Assembly: GCA_965207165.1 (NCBI GenBank)
Contig: OZ242265.1
Span: 1,488,001 to 1,552,000 of the forward strand
From: JAAXHV01 sp965207165
Lineage (GTDB): Bacteria > Pseudomonadota > Gammaproteobacteria > Eutrophobiales > Eutrophobiaceae
DNA length: 64,000 nucleotides
Direction: 5' to 3'
The position numbers were made by a program, and so were the translations under genes. Below the pieces are notes generated by a model. That model was not told the origin of the DNA. It searched no databases and saw only the letters and a list, made by a program, of their open reading frames with translations. This document shows positions 40,580 through 48,973 of the stretch, piece by piece (the first letter of the stretch is position 1; each line of letters opens with the position of its first letter).

Positions 40580-41737
40580 GTGAATGCACCTTTGAAAGGA
40601 CTGCGTATTGTTGACCTTGGCATGTATGTGGCCGGACCATATGCCTCGGTACCCATAGCGGACCTGGGCGCTGACGTCATCAAGATCGAACCCCTGACCG
40701 GTGACCCCAACCGGGTCATGTGGCGCCCGTTTGCCAGTTGTAACCGGGGCAAGCGGTCCATTCTCATCGATCTGAAACAAGCGGGGGGAATCGAGATAGC
40801 CAAAAAAATCTGTATCGCTGCAGACGTGGTCTCCCACAATTTTCGGCCGGGAGTCGCCGAGCGCCTGGGACTGGGATACGAACAACTCAGCAAACAAAAC
40901 CCGGGGCTGACTTACATGGAATCCTGTGCGTACGGCGATACCGGTCCCATGTCAAAGATGCCGGGTTTCGACATGATGATACAGGCCATGTGCGGCCTGG
41001 AAGCCCATTGCGGTGGTGAAGGTAACGAACCCCTGTGGATGCGCTGGGCGCCTGTTGATTTTACCTGCGCTTACCTGAGCACAATCGGTATGATGGCAGG
41101 GCATTACCGAAAGTTGCGATCGGGCAAGGGCAGCCGCGTTACCACGAATTTACTCGACGCTGGGATATTCCTGTTCTCGGAGCTGCTGCGGGACGGCCGG
41201 GATAAGGCCAGCCAACTGGCTCAGATGAATTCCAGCATGACAGGCGTCCACCCGGCGCGCTCGATTTACCGGACACAGGATGGCTGGGTGGCGATCGTTG
41301 CACGAACCGATGAACAAGGTTTGGCCCTGGCAGAAGCGCTGGGCGCTGCAACGGCATCCACTGCACTACTGGATGACTGGGGTGATGAAGAATACCAGGA
41401 AATATCAACCGCTGCGGCCCGCCACAATAACCGGGACCTGATTGCACTATTGAATGAGGCCGGTGTGTGGGCAGAGGCATGCCGCGACGATTTCAATGAC
41501 ACATTGTTTAACTCCGGGGCATGGAAAGATTCCGGATTGCTGCGCGAATACCCGCACGGAGAGCGCGGCAACATCAAGCAGATAGGTAACTGCGTACGGT
41601 TTTCCGGCATGGAGCCTGACCTGGAAAGCACCGGCCGTGCGGCAATTCCGGGGGAGGACACCAGGGAAATACTTGCCGAATTCGATTATTCCGACGCACA
41701 GATCGACGATTTGTACAGCCGGAATATCGTTGCCTAG
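40580..41737 (+). CDS. CaiB/BaiF family CoA-transferase
   Basis: 385 residues from a GTG at 40580 (an ATG four bases on is out of frame). Family motifs: LKGLRIVDLGMYVAGPYAS, DLGADVIKIEPLTGDP near 28, CNRGKRSILIDLK near 54, DVVSHNFRPGVAERLGLGY near 82 and the likely catalytic Asp160 in RWAPVDFTCAY. It transfers CoA between carboxylic acids. It is the middle gene of three, probably paired with the preceding degenerate subunit. The donor and acceptor acids are unknown. Confidence 0.88.
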   Translation: MNAPLKGLRIVDLGMYVAGPYASVPIADLGADVIKIEPLTGDPNRVMWRPFASCNRGKRSILIDLKQAGGIEIAKKICIAADVVSHNFRPGVAERLGLGYEQLSKQNPGLTYMESCAYGDTGPMSKMPGFDMMIQAMCGLEAHCGGEGNEPLWMRWAPVDFTCAYLSTIGMMAGHYRKLRSGKGSRVTTNLLDAGIFLFSELLRDGRDKASQLAQMNSSMTGVHPARSIYRTQDGWVAIVARTDEQGLALAEALGAATASTALLDDWGDEEYQEISTAAARHNNRDLIALLNEAGVWAEACRDDFNDTLFNSGAWKDSGLLREYPHGERGNIKQIGNCVRFSGMEPDLESTGRAAIPGEDTREILAEFDYSDAQIDDLYSRNIVA

Positions 41738-41747
41738 GAGTTGTCAT

Positions 41748-42890
41748 TTGGGACCGCTGGAAGGCATTAGGGTCATCGAGATGGCAGGCATCGGGCCCGG
41801 CCCGTTCTGCGCAATGCTGCTTGCCGACCTGGGGGCAGACGTGGTACGCGTGGACCGCATGGCCGGTAACAGCGATGCAGTTGATCGCGACACCCGCTTC
41901 CAGCTCATGAACCGTAACCGCCGCTCAATCAAAATGGATATCAAGAATCCCGAGGCGGTTGCCACCGTGCTCGACATGTTCCGGAACGCGGATGCGTTGC
42001 TGGAGGGGTTCCGGCCGGGCGTTATGGAGCGGTTGGGACTGGGTCCGGATGTATGCCTGGAAGCAAATCCCGCCCTGGTGTACGCACGCATGACGGGCTG
42101 GGGGCAGGACGGGCCTCTGTCCAGGCGGGCCGGGCACGACATCAATTACGTGGCTATCTCCGGTATCCTCAGCATGCTGGGGCGCAGTAATGAAAACCCC
42201 CTCCCCCCCCTGAACATCATCGGCGACATGGCAGGCGGCGGACTGTTGATGGCTTACGGCATAGTCTGCGCGCTACTGAATGCAAAACTGACCGGTAAAG
42301 GTCAAATCGTCGATACGGCCATGACCGAAGGATCGGCACTGATGGCGGCCGCAATTTATGGCCTTCGGGGTGCGGGAATCTGGCAGGACGAGCGGGGCGT
42401 CAATTTGCTTGACGGCGCCCCCCATTTTTACGATGTGTACGCAACTGCCGATGCTGGCTTCATGGCGGTTGGCGCAATCGAGCCGCAATTCTATGCCGAG
42501 CTGCTGGATGGCCTCGAACTGGACCCGGCCGACTTGCCCAAACAAATGGACAGCACGCACTGGCCGGAAATGAAACGACGCTTCACGCACCTGTTCAGGC
42601 AAAAGACAAGAGACGAGTGGACCTCGATATTCGAGAACAAGGATGCCTGCGTTACCCCGGTTTTAAGTCTGACCGAAGCCGCTGAGCACCCCCACAACAG
42701 GCACCGGGGGACCTATGCAAGCCCGGATGGTGTACTGCAGGCAGTGCCTGCGCCCAAATTCAGCCGTACTCCCGGAGGCCTCGAGTCGCTTCCACCGCAA
42801 CCCGGGGAGCACACGGAGTCCGTACTCCTGGCCTATGGCTTTGCGGACGCAGAGATCGCCAGGCTCAGGAGCGCCGGCGCAATCGGATAA
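41748..42890 (+). CDS. Alpha-methylacyl-CoA racemase-like CaiB/BaiF protein
   Basis: 380 residues from a TTG at 41748 with GGAG inside the previous gene's end. The layout is that of alpha-methylacyl-CoA racemase (AMACR/MCR): LEGIRVIEMAGIGPGPFCAMLLADLG, NRNRRSIKMDIKNPEA, then RAGHDINY with His130 and IGDMAGGG with Asp160, the two catalytic bases of MCR (His126, Asp156). It converts 2R- to 2S-methylacyl-CoA so that methyl-branched chains of sterols, bile acids or isoprenoids can enter beta-oxidation. It is the third gene of the operon. Confidence 0.9.
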   Translation: MGPLEGIRVIEMAGIGPGPFCAMLLADLGADVVRVDRMAGNSDAVDRDTRFQLMNRNRRSIKMDIKNPEAVATVLDMFRNADALLEGFRPGVMERLGLGPDVCLEANPALVYARMTGWGQDGPLSRRAGHDINYVAISGILSMLGRSNENPLPPLNIIGDMAGGGLLMAYGIVCALLNAKLTGKGQIVDTAMTEGSALMAAAIYGLRGAGIWQDERGVNLLDGAPHFYDVYATADAGFMAVGAIEPQFYAELLDGLELDPADLPKQMDSTHWPEMKRRFTHLFRQKTRDEWTSIFENKDACVTPVLSLTEAAEHPHNRHRGTYASPDGVLQAVPAPKFSRTPGGLESLPPQPGEHTESVLLAYGFADAEIARLRSAGAIG

Positions 42891-42899
42891 CGGCAAGGG

Positions 42900-43349
42900 T
42901 CAGTGTCCGCTTTTGGAATTATGAACATGCTTCAGGTACCAGTTGCCATCCTGTTTGATCCAGACGGAAGTGACGCGGGCAGTGTGCGGGGGCACATTGT
43001 TGTCTTTATCAGGGCGTTCTATCGTTCCGGTGCGATAATAGACGGCATAGGCCATGTTTCCGGATACATAGGTTTCGATATGCTGCAGGGCGACATTTAC
43101 CGCAAGTCCGTTTTCAATAAGGTTTTTCAGCAGGTTGACCGGGATGTCGATTATAACTCCACCGCGGCTGGAAAACTCGGTAAACCCTTCAGGTAACAGA
43201 TAGCCTTCGACGGTCTTGAAGTCACCATTATTCAAGGCCGTATAAAAGTCAGACACTGCCTGCTGGACCTCTTCCTTGTCAGCAGCGGCGCCGGGAAATG
43301 AAAATGTTAATGAAAGAAAGAAACCTGTGAGCAGCTTTTTCAAATTCAA
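42900..43349 (-). CDS. Exported NTF2/SnoaL-like protein
   Basis: 149 residues with a signal peptide (MNLKKLLTGFFLSLTFSFPGAAA) and an NTF2-like cone fold (EEVQQAVSDFYTALNNGDFKT, then TARVTSVWIKQDGNWYLKHVH). The role is unknown; this fold hosts small-molecule binding or ketosteroid-isomerase-like activity, but no catalytic signature was identified here. It is convergent with the racemase gene, 9 bp between stops. Confidence 0.8.
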   Translation of the reverse strand: MNLKKLLTGFFLSLTFSFPGAAADKEEVQQAVSDFYTALNNGDFKTVEGYLLPEGFTEFSSRGGVIIDIPVNLLKNLIENGLAVNVALQHIETYVSGNMAYAVYYRTGTIERPDKDNNVPPHTARVTSVWIKQDGNWYLKHVHNSKSGH

Positions 43350-43468
43350 TCCCTATTGTCGGCCTCGCTCCAGAATAGCCATTGAATGCAGGGAATACAA
43401 GGAAGGAGGCTAAGCATTATACCCGGGGTGTAACAAATGATCGGTAGCGACACAGTAGTTTTACAGAC

Positions 43469-44218
43469 ATGAATAAGCAATTACAAACCTTGCCGGACAA
43501 ACAGGCCATTGGTGAAATGATGTGTGTCTGGGCGGGGTTCGTCAGTATTACGCTCTTTGTAATTACATGGATAGTCGCTGTGGAATGGCTATTTCCGCCA
43601 CCGCCAGACTTGAACGCGACTGAAATAACGGATGTATACCTGAAAAATACAATCGGGATAAAAATCGGCACTGCGGTAATAACCAATTTTGCCGCACCGT
43701 TAACACTCGTATTTGCGGCAATTATCACAATTTACATGTTGCGAATGAAAGGCCCATCTCCCGTACTTGCGTATATTAACCTCGCTACCTCAGCCATACA
43801 GGTATTGATCTTTATTATCCCGACGGAAATTTTTGCAGCGACGGCATTTCGTCTCGACAGGACCCAGGAGATTACCCAGTTTGGCAATGACCTGGGCTGG
43901 CTCATTTTTGACAACGTGGTGGGCCCAACCCAGGTGCAGTGGCTGGCGATTGCCCTGGCAATCCTTTGGGATAAAAGTGAGCAGCCACTATTTCCCCGTT
44001 GGTTTGCCTGGTTCAACATATGGGGCGCCACGGTTATCCTGCTTAATAATCTTGTCCTCTTTTTTAAGACCGGGCCCTTTGCCTGGAATGGTTTACTCGG
44101 CTGGTGGCCAGGCGCCGGTATATTTTGTTTGTGGTACTACGTCGCTTTTTATGTCATGTTCAAGGCAGTGCAAAAGCACCATCGTCTAATCGCAAATCAA
44201 ACAACGCATAAAAACTGA
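43469..44218 (+). CDS. Multi-pass inner-membrane protein, unknown function
   Basis: 249 residues with about six hydrophobic segments (near 20-40, 70-90, 100-122, 150-165, 180-200, 205-230). The pattern of repeated membrane helices with short loops, and SAIQVLIFIIPTEIFAATAF, recalls DUF4386-type proteins, but membership is not certain. No nearby promoter palindrome is seen. It stands between an NTF2-like protein and the GST. Confidence 0.65.
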   Translation: MNKQLQTLPDKQAIGEMMCVWAGFVSITLFVITWIVAVEWLFPPPPDLNATEITDVYLKNTIGIKIGTAVITNFAAPLTLVFAAIITIYMLRMKGPSPVLAYINLATSAIQVLIFIIPTEIFAATAFRLDRTQEITQFGNDLGWLIFDNVVGPTQVQWLAIALAILWDKSEQPLFPRWFAWFNIWGATVILLNNLVLFFKTGPFAWNGLLGWWPGAGIFCLWYYVAFYVMFKAVQKHHRLIANQTTHKN

Positions 44219-44347
44219 AGCTTAAGGAAAATATATAAATGTTTCGCCTGTAGTACGCATACCCACCTTTTTTTTGAGTAGTTTCCCGACTCTTGAAATC
44301 GGCAACAGCCTGGTCTTTTAATGTTCGGGGATTATATCCGTCACTAA

Positions 44348-44363
44348 TATAACAACTGCTATA
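44348..44363. promoter_or_regulatory. TATAGC-type operator, GST gene
   Basis: TATAACAACTGCTATA, 13 of 16 matches, 75 bp before the GST start, overlapping a TATAAT box at 44362-44367. The remainder of 44219-44437 shows nothing else. Confidence 0.5.
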
Positions 44364-44437
44364 TAATATTCCATCACTCGGTGAAAATAAGCAAAGTGAC
44401 ATTGCTCTCATAGAGCATTTGATATATTATTGTCCAG

Positions 44438-45055
44438 ATGAATGGAAGCACGATTATAAAGATATACGGTTCTGTCCTGTCTCGTGCGAATCGATGCCTA
44501 TGGGTGCTTGAAGAGCTGGGGCTGGATTACGAACACCTAAACATTGACCCCCGGTCCGGGGAAACCCGGTCGGCAGCATACCTGGCGCTGAATCCAAGCG
44601 GTAAGGTTCCGGTTATGGTGGAAGAAAAGTTTGTCCTGACCGAATCCATGGCCATTACCCGCTATCTTGCCGGCAAGTTACCCACACGGTTATTGCCGGC
44701 CGATCCCGTGTCGCGGGCTAAGATTGATCAATGGACCCTCTGGGCCGTCACCGAAGTCGAACCATTTGCCACTTTGGTGGTACGGGAAATGAGACTTGGC
44801 GACTCAGCTGATCCGGGCCTCACCGGCAAATGCAAAGAACATGTAAGCAAGGCGCTTGAAACTATCGAATCCTGCCTGACGGACAGCGGTGATTATTTAA
44901 TGGGCGACAATTTCTGCCTGGCGGATCTGAATGTCGCCGCTGTGGTCTATATGGTCCCCGTGATCGGAATCGATATGGAGACAGCGCCGAGGACTTCCGC
45001 ATGGTTGCAACGCTGTCTGAAGCGTCCCGCCTGGCTCAAGCTCCAGGACCTGTAG
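44438..45055 (+). CDS. Glutathione S-transferase family protein
   Basis: 205 residues. The thioredoxin-fold N-domain has YGSVLSRANRCLWVLEELGLDYEH with a Ser/Arg pair at the usual active-site place, LNPSGKVPVMVEE (cis-Pro), and LTESMAITRYLA with the Glu-Ser that binds glutathione. An all-helical C-domain follows (GDNFCLADLNVAAVVYMV). It could detoxify or conjugate an electrophilic pathway intermediate. It is followed by an SDR remnant. Confidence 0.88.
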   Translation: MNGSTIIKIYGSVLSRANRCLWVLEELGLDYEHLNIDPRSGETRSAAYLALNPSGKVPVMVEEKFVLTESMAITRYLAGKLPTRLLPADPVSRAKIDQWTLWAVTEVEPFATLVVREMRLGDSADPGLTGKCKEHVSKALETIESCLTDSGDYLMGDNFCLADLNVAAVVYMVPVIGIDMETAPRTSAWLQRCLKRPAWLKLQDL

Positions 45056-45116
45056 CACTTGCAGCACGCCTCGTTATGAGTCCCCCTGCGAAAAAACAAT
45101 GACTCGGGAGGGAGTT

Positions 45117-45423
45117 ATGCCTGAATATAATCTTGCGGGTAAACGAGTCATCGTCACAGGCGCCGCCCGGGGGCTTGGGCGGCCCGGCAAATACACGAAT
45201 GATTCCTGAAGATATGGGGCTGCCCAAGGATCAGTTAATCAGCGCAGACTGTTTGGTTGGGCCGGCATTATGGCTGGCTTCTGATTTTTCTGACGGGGTG
45301 ACCGCCTGCCGTTTTAGAGGTGTTGCCTGGGGCAGTAATGCTTCTTTGGAGGAAGCTTTGGCCGCATCCAAAGCGCCCATTGCCTGGGCCGGGTTCGGCG
45401 CACAGGCGATTATACCTGACTGA
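45117..45423 (+). pseudogene. SDR pseudogene with large internal deletion and frameshift
   Basis: Begins with a good Shine-Dalgarno (GGGAGGGAG) and MPEYNLAGKRVIVTGAARGLG, a standard SDR start with the cofactor loop. Right after RGLG the frame jumps by one and continues as an SDR C-terminal tail (MGLPKDQLISADCLVGPALWLASD, GAQAIIPD). About 150 or more residues, including the catalytic YxxxK, are gone, and the N-terminal frame stops after 30 residues. A single deletion explains both defects. Confidence 0.85.
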
Positions 45424-45523
45424 GTTATTTACCTGTTCCTAATAACAAAGCAGAACACAAATCACGAACCTGCGGCAAATGGGCTGTTGAAAGCGGCAAC
45501 ACTTTATCAGAGGGACCTGGAAA

Positions 45524-46513
45524 TCATGCAATTGCCCTGGTGGGACGGATCCGCTCCAGCCAGCCGTAGCCCGTTTCACCATCCCAGGTATAGATAGCGG
45601 GACATTCTATGGCCGTCATGTACCCGGCATTCGAAAGATCGAGACCGGGTCTCAGGCCCGTTGGCGGCAGCAGGTTGAACGGTACGAACCGGGCATTCGG
45701 CACTTCACACTTGAGCTCCGCCTGTCCGGCATCCGTTTGCAGTCGCACCACTCCGATATGTGGGTTGCCGGCGGTATCCACCAGGTCGGGATAGCAATCG
45801 GAGGCGGCAATCCGCATCTGTCCTTTTTCAAATACCTGACCCTTCAATATCTGCACTTCCTGCCGGCTGACCTGCAACAGGCTGAAAACCTTTCCGCTGG
45901 GAAAGGCGCAATGTGCCCAGGTTTCGGAGTCCAGGGTCCTGAACGTTCGACGGCTGACCGAGTGATCGCGATAACCGGTACAGCTGACCTCGATACGTTT
46001 ACCTCCAATAACAAAGTATCCCCTGACCAGGGCACCCTGTTCCAGGTGCATACGTTCCGAGCCCAGGTTGGAATCGTGCATATTGTAAACAGGTTGGACT
46101 GCATCATAGACCAGGTGATACGACACGGCTTCTGACGGTTCGACACCAATCGGGCGCGTACGTAGCACGTTGGCATCCGCCCGCTGCATGGTGCCTTCAA
46201 AGCGGTATTGCCATACCTTGTTGGCGATGATCGGTTTACATTCGTATTCACTGTTTCGCGCCTGGCTTGTGTTGACGCCCAGGCTGCGATTGACCAGCAC
46301 CCCGCCTTCCGGCAGAAAGACCAGGGACAAGCCTTCCCACATGGACCGGTCCGGCTGCATCCGTCCCATATGACCATACAGGCAAATGCCGGTGCCGGGG
46401 TCGTGCATGGTCCAGCAAATATTCTCCGTCCAGTCAGGCTTATCTGACGGGATTTCGGTGCGGATCAGATCAATGGCAATGTCGACCTTGTTGTGTAATT
46501 CTGTACTGTTCAT
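45524..46513 (-). CDS. DUF7064-like (AttH/CrtC-type lipocalin fold) protein, copy 1
   Basis: 329 residues. The pattern, with WEGLSLVFLPEGG, VSCTGYRDHSVSRRTFRTLDSETW near 180 and a C-terminal GETGYGWLERIRP, matches the proteins often found beside P450 and acyl-CoA genes in terpenoid or steroid degraders. The fold family includes hydroxyneurosporene synthase, which hydrates isoprenoid double bonds; activity here is unproven. It is paralogous to 48974-49972. It is divergent from the ABM gene with the palindrome between. Confidence 0.72.
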   Translation of the reverse strand: MNSTELHNKVDIAIDLIRTEIPSDKPDWTENICWTMHDPGTGICLYGHMGRMQPDRSMWEGLSLVFLPEGGVLVNRSLGVNTSQARNSEYECKPIIANKVWQYRFEGTMQRADANVLRTRPIGVEPSEAVSYHLVYDAVQPVYNMHDSNLGSERMHLEQGALVRGYFVIGGKRIEVSCTGYRDHSVSRRTFRTLDSETWAHCAFPSGKVFSLLQVSRQEVQILKGQVFEKGQMRIAASDCYPDLVDTAGNPHIGVVRLQTDAGQAELKCEVPNARFVPFNLLPPTGLRPGLDLSNAGYMTAIECPAIYTWDGETGYGWLERIRPTRAIA

Positions 46514-46582
46514 CTGGATTAGACTTGTACTCCGTTATTTAAATGACAGTTTATTTGTTACTGACAGATCCTGACATCCCGC

Positions 46583-46611
46583 TTGACCGTGAGTATAGCA
46601 TATGCTATATT
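46583..46611 (+). promoter_or_regulatory. Promoter with exact TATAGC palindrome (ABM-ALDH / DUF7064)
   Basis: TTGACC (46583-46588), 17-bp spacer, TATATT (46606-46611). The perfect palindrome TATAGCATATGCTATA occupies 46594-46609, that is the spacer and most of the -10 box, the classic position for a repressor. A divergent promoter for the DUF7064 gene may use the same site. Confidence 0.8.
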
Positions 46612-46683
46612 TAATAAACGGCGGGACCAATCAGCGCATCCTCCACCGGACTTTATTTTACATGGCTTTCCCGGAGACAACTG

Positions 46684-47457
46684 ATGAACCATATCGAGAC
46701 CTACGCGAAATTTGCCGTCCACGAAGGCTGCCTGACTGAGTTCCAGTCCCGTGTCAAAACCCTGGTTGATGTGGTGCAGGAGAAGGACCCCGGCACGCTG
46801 CGTTACGACTGGTTTATCAATAGCGATAAACTGGAGTGTGTGGCAATGGACGCCTACATCGATGAGGAATCCATGTACGCCCACCAGAGAAATGCCGCAA
46901 AGTATATGGGGGCGGTGCTGGAATGCTCGGATATATCTGTCGTATTCCTGGGCCTGCCTTCTGAACCCGCGCGTGAAAAAGTCATGAAATTCAAGCCCCG
47001 TCTGTTTGATTTCCATAGCGGTCTGGGAAACGAGTCAGCCGCTTCAGGATTTTCACCCGTTGAGATACCCGGCGGCAGCAGTCACATCGAGGTATACGCC
47101 CAATTCACCGTTGAACCGGAGCATTATGATTTATTCAAACAAACCGCTTCAGAACTCCTTGAAATTGTAAAACGGGATGATTTGGAGACGCTACGTTACG
47201 ACTGGTTCTACGATGATGAAAACTTTCAGTGCACTACCATGGATATCTATAAGGACGCGGAAGGCATGTTCGCCCATATGAAAAACGCCCATGAAAAGCA
47301 CAGCGAACTCATGCAGTTCTCCACTCTCTATACTGAATTTCTGGGCGAACTGCCGGAGGAGGCCCGGTCAGCGGTCGCGAAGTATGACCCGAATATCCTG
47401 CCGTTTTTTAAAGGACTGAAATCCTGCTCCTCGGGAGGGCTAAACCGGGCAGGTTAA
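46684..47457 (+). CDS. Tandem antibiotic-biosynthesis-monooxygenase (ABM) domain protein
   Basis: 257 residues made of two related halves. Each is a ferredoxin-like ABM fold: HIETYAKFAVHEGCLTEFQS with GTLRYDWFINSDKLECVAMDAY, and HIEVYAQFTVEPEHYDLFKQ with ETLRYDWFYDDENFQCTTMDIY. Single ABM domains usually dimerise to form the pocket; here the dimer is built in one chain. Some members oxygenate quinols without cofactor. It heads the ABM-ALDH unit under the exact palindrome. Confidence 0.85.
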   Translation: MNHIETYAKFAVHEGCLTEFQSRVKTLVDVVQEKDPGTLRYDWFINSDKLECVAMDAYIDEESMYAHQRNAAKYMGAVLECSDISVVFLGLPSEPAREKVMKFKPRLFDFHSGLGNESAASGFSPVEIPGGSSHIEVYAQFTVEPEHYDLFKQTASELLEIVKRDDLETLRYDWFYDDENFQCTTMDIYKDAEGMFAHMKNAHEKHSELMQFSTLYTEFLGELPEEARSAVAKYDPNILPFFKGLKSCSSGGLNRAG

Positions 47458-47519
47458 ATGGTCTGTTAAAATCACTGTCACTTTACAGCAACCTTGAGGT
47501 AAGCACAGGTAAAACGAAT

Positions 47520-48929
47520 ATGGAAAATTTTCAATTATTGATTAATGGGAAACTCACTCCCGGCGCTTCCAGCATGGATGTTATCAATCCGGCAAACGGT
47601 CAGGTTATCGCCGAATGCCCCCGGGCGGATGAAAATCAGCTTAATGCAGCCGTGGCAGCGGCTAAAGCAGCTTTTCCCGCCTGGTCAATGCTGGATATCG
47701 GAGACAGGCGCCAAAAATTGATGGCCATCGCTGACGGTCTTGAGGCAAAGACCGGGCAGTTCGCGTCATTGCTGACAGCAGAGCAAGGCAAGCCGATTAA
47801 AGAGGCTACTGAAGAAATTATCGGGACGTCGATGATGATGCGGGCGCTTGCGAGCATGGAATTGCCGGAAAAAGTTGTGATGGACGATGAATCAGGAAAA
47901 TTTATCGAGCATCGCTCACCACTAGGCGTAGTGGCCGCGATTACGCCCTGGAATATGCCGGTAACCCTGCTGGCAATTAAAATGACGTCGGCCCTGCTCA
48001 CCGGCAATACCGTGGTGGCAAAACCGGCTCCCACCACCCCGCTGACTTCATTGTTATTCGCAGAAATGGCGGACGCGCATCTGCCCCCGGGCGTGTTTAA
48101 TATTATCACTGACCGGAACGACCTGGGTACGGCCCTCACACGTCATCCGGACGTGGCAAAAATTTCCTTCACAGGTTCTTGCGCTACCGGAAAGAAGGTA
48201 ATGGAAAGTGGTTCACAAAGCCTGAAGCGGGTTACTCTCGAACTTGGGGGAAACGATGCTGCGATCGTGCTTGACGACGTCGACCCCAGGGATGTTGCGG
48301 CGAAACTTTTCGCCGGCGCCATGTTCAACTGTGGCCAGATTTGCCTCGCCACCAAGCGAGCCTATGTCCCTGCATCTATCTATGACGAGGTCTGCGATGA
48401 ACTGGCTCGCATGGCCAATGAAACCAGGGTAGGAGACGGCAGCCAGCCTGATACCGAGATGGGTCCTGTCCAGAATAAGATGCAATTCGAAAAGGTGAAA
48501 GACTTAATCGAATCCGCGAAGGCGGAAGGGACAATCATCGCCGGTGGTGAAACCATGGATGGCCCCGGTTACTTCATTCGCCCCACGATAGTCCGTGATG
48601 TCGACGAGGATGCACGTATCGTTAAGGAGGAACAGTTTGGGCCGGTTCTGCCGGTTCTCCGCTACGATGATCTGGAAGACGCCATCGCCAGGGCAAATGA
48701 CACGCACTACGGCCTGGGTGGTACGGTCTGGACCTCCGATGCAACACGAGGCGCCGAGGTCGCCAGGCAAATCCACACCGGCATCTGCTGGGTGAATGCC
48801 CATCTGGCTGTCCATCCTGCTGTCTCGGTAGGCGGTGCCAAACAATCCGGCCACGGCACGGAACTGGGCGCTGAAGGCCTGGAAGAATTCACGCAACGCC
48901 ACATTGTCTACGTCGCCAAGCAGGGCTAG
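47520..48929 (+). CDS. NAD(P)-dependent aldehyde dehydrogenase
   Basis: 469 residues, standard length. ALDH signatures: ITPWNMPVTLLAIKMTSALLTGNTVVAKPA near 140, FTGSCATGKKV near 218, catalytic Glu in LELGGNDAAIV near 245 and catalytic Cys in MFNCGQICLATKRAYV near 280, with EEQFGPVLPV near 378. It would oxidise the aldehyde coming from P450/ADH action to the acid for CoA activation. It lies 62 bp after the ABM gene. Confidence 0.95.
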   Translation: MENFQLLINGKLTPGASSMDVINPANGQVIAECPRADENQLNAAVAAAKAAFPAWSMLDIGDRRQKLMAIADGLEAKTGQFASLLTAEQGKPIKEATEEIIGTSMMMRALASMELPEKVVMDDESGKFIEHRSPLGVVAAITPWNMPVTLLAIKMTSALLTGNTVVAKPAPTTPLTSLLFAEMADAHLPPGVFNIITDRNDLGTALTRHPDVAKISFTGSCATGKKVMESGSQSLKRVTLELGGNDAAIVLDDVDPRDVAAKLFAGAMFNCGQICLATKRAYVPASIYDEVCDELARMANETRVGDGSQPDTEMGPVQNKMQFEKVKDLIESAKAEGTIIAGGETMDGPGYFIRPTIVRDVDEDARIVKEEQFGPVLPVLRYDDLEDAIARANDTHYGLGGTVWTSDATRGAEVARQIHTGICWVNAHLAVHPAVSVGGAKQSGHGTELGAEGLEEFTQRHIVYVAKQG

Positions 48930-48973
48930 TCACTCAACTCCGGAGTTGCCCAACACGCAATGGGTGGACCAGG

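Noticed and set aside
43350..44437. Search of intergenic regions for tRNA genes
   Set aside because: No cloverleaf with a T-arm consensus (GGTTCGAATCC-like) was seen here or in other gaps of the window.
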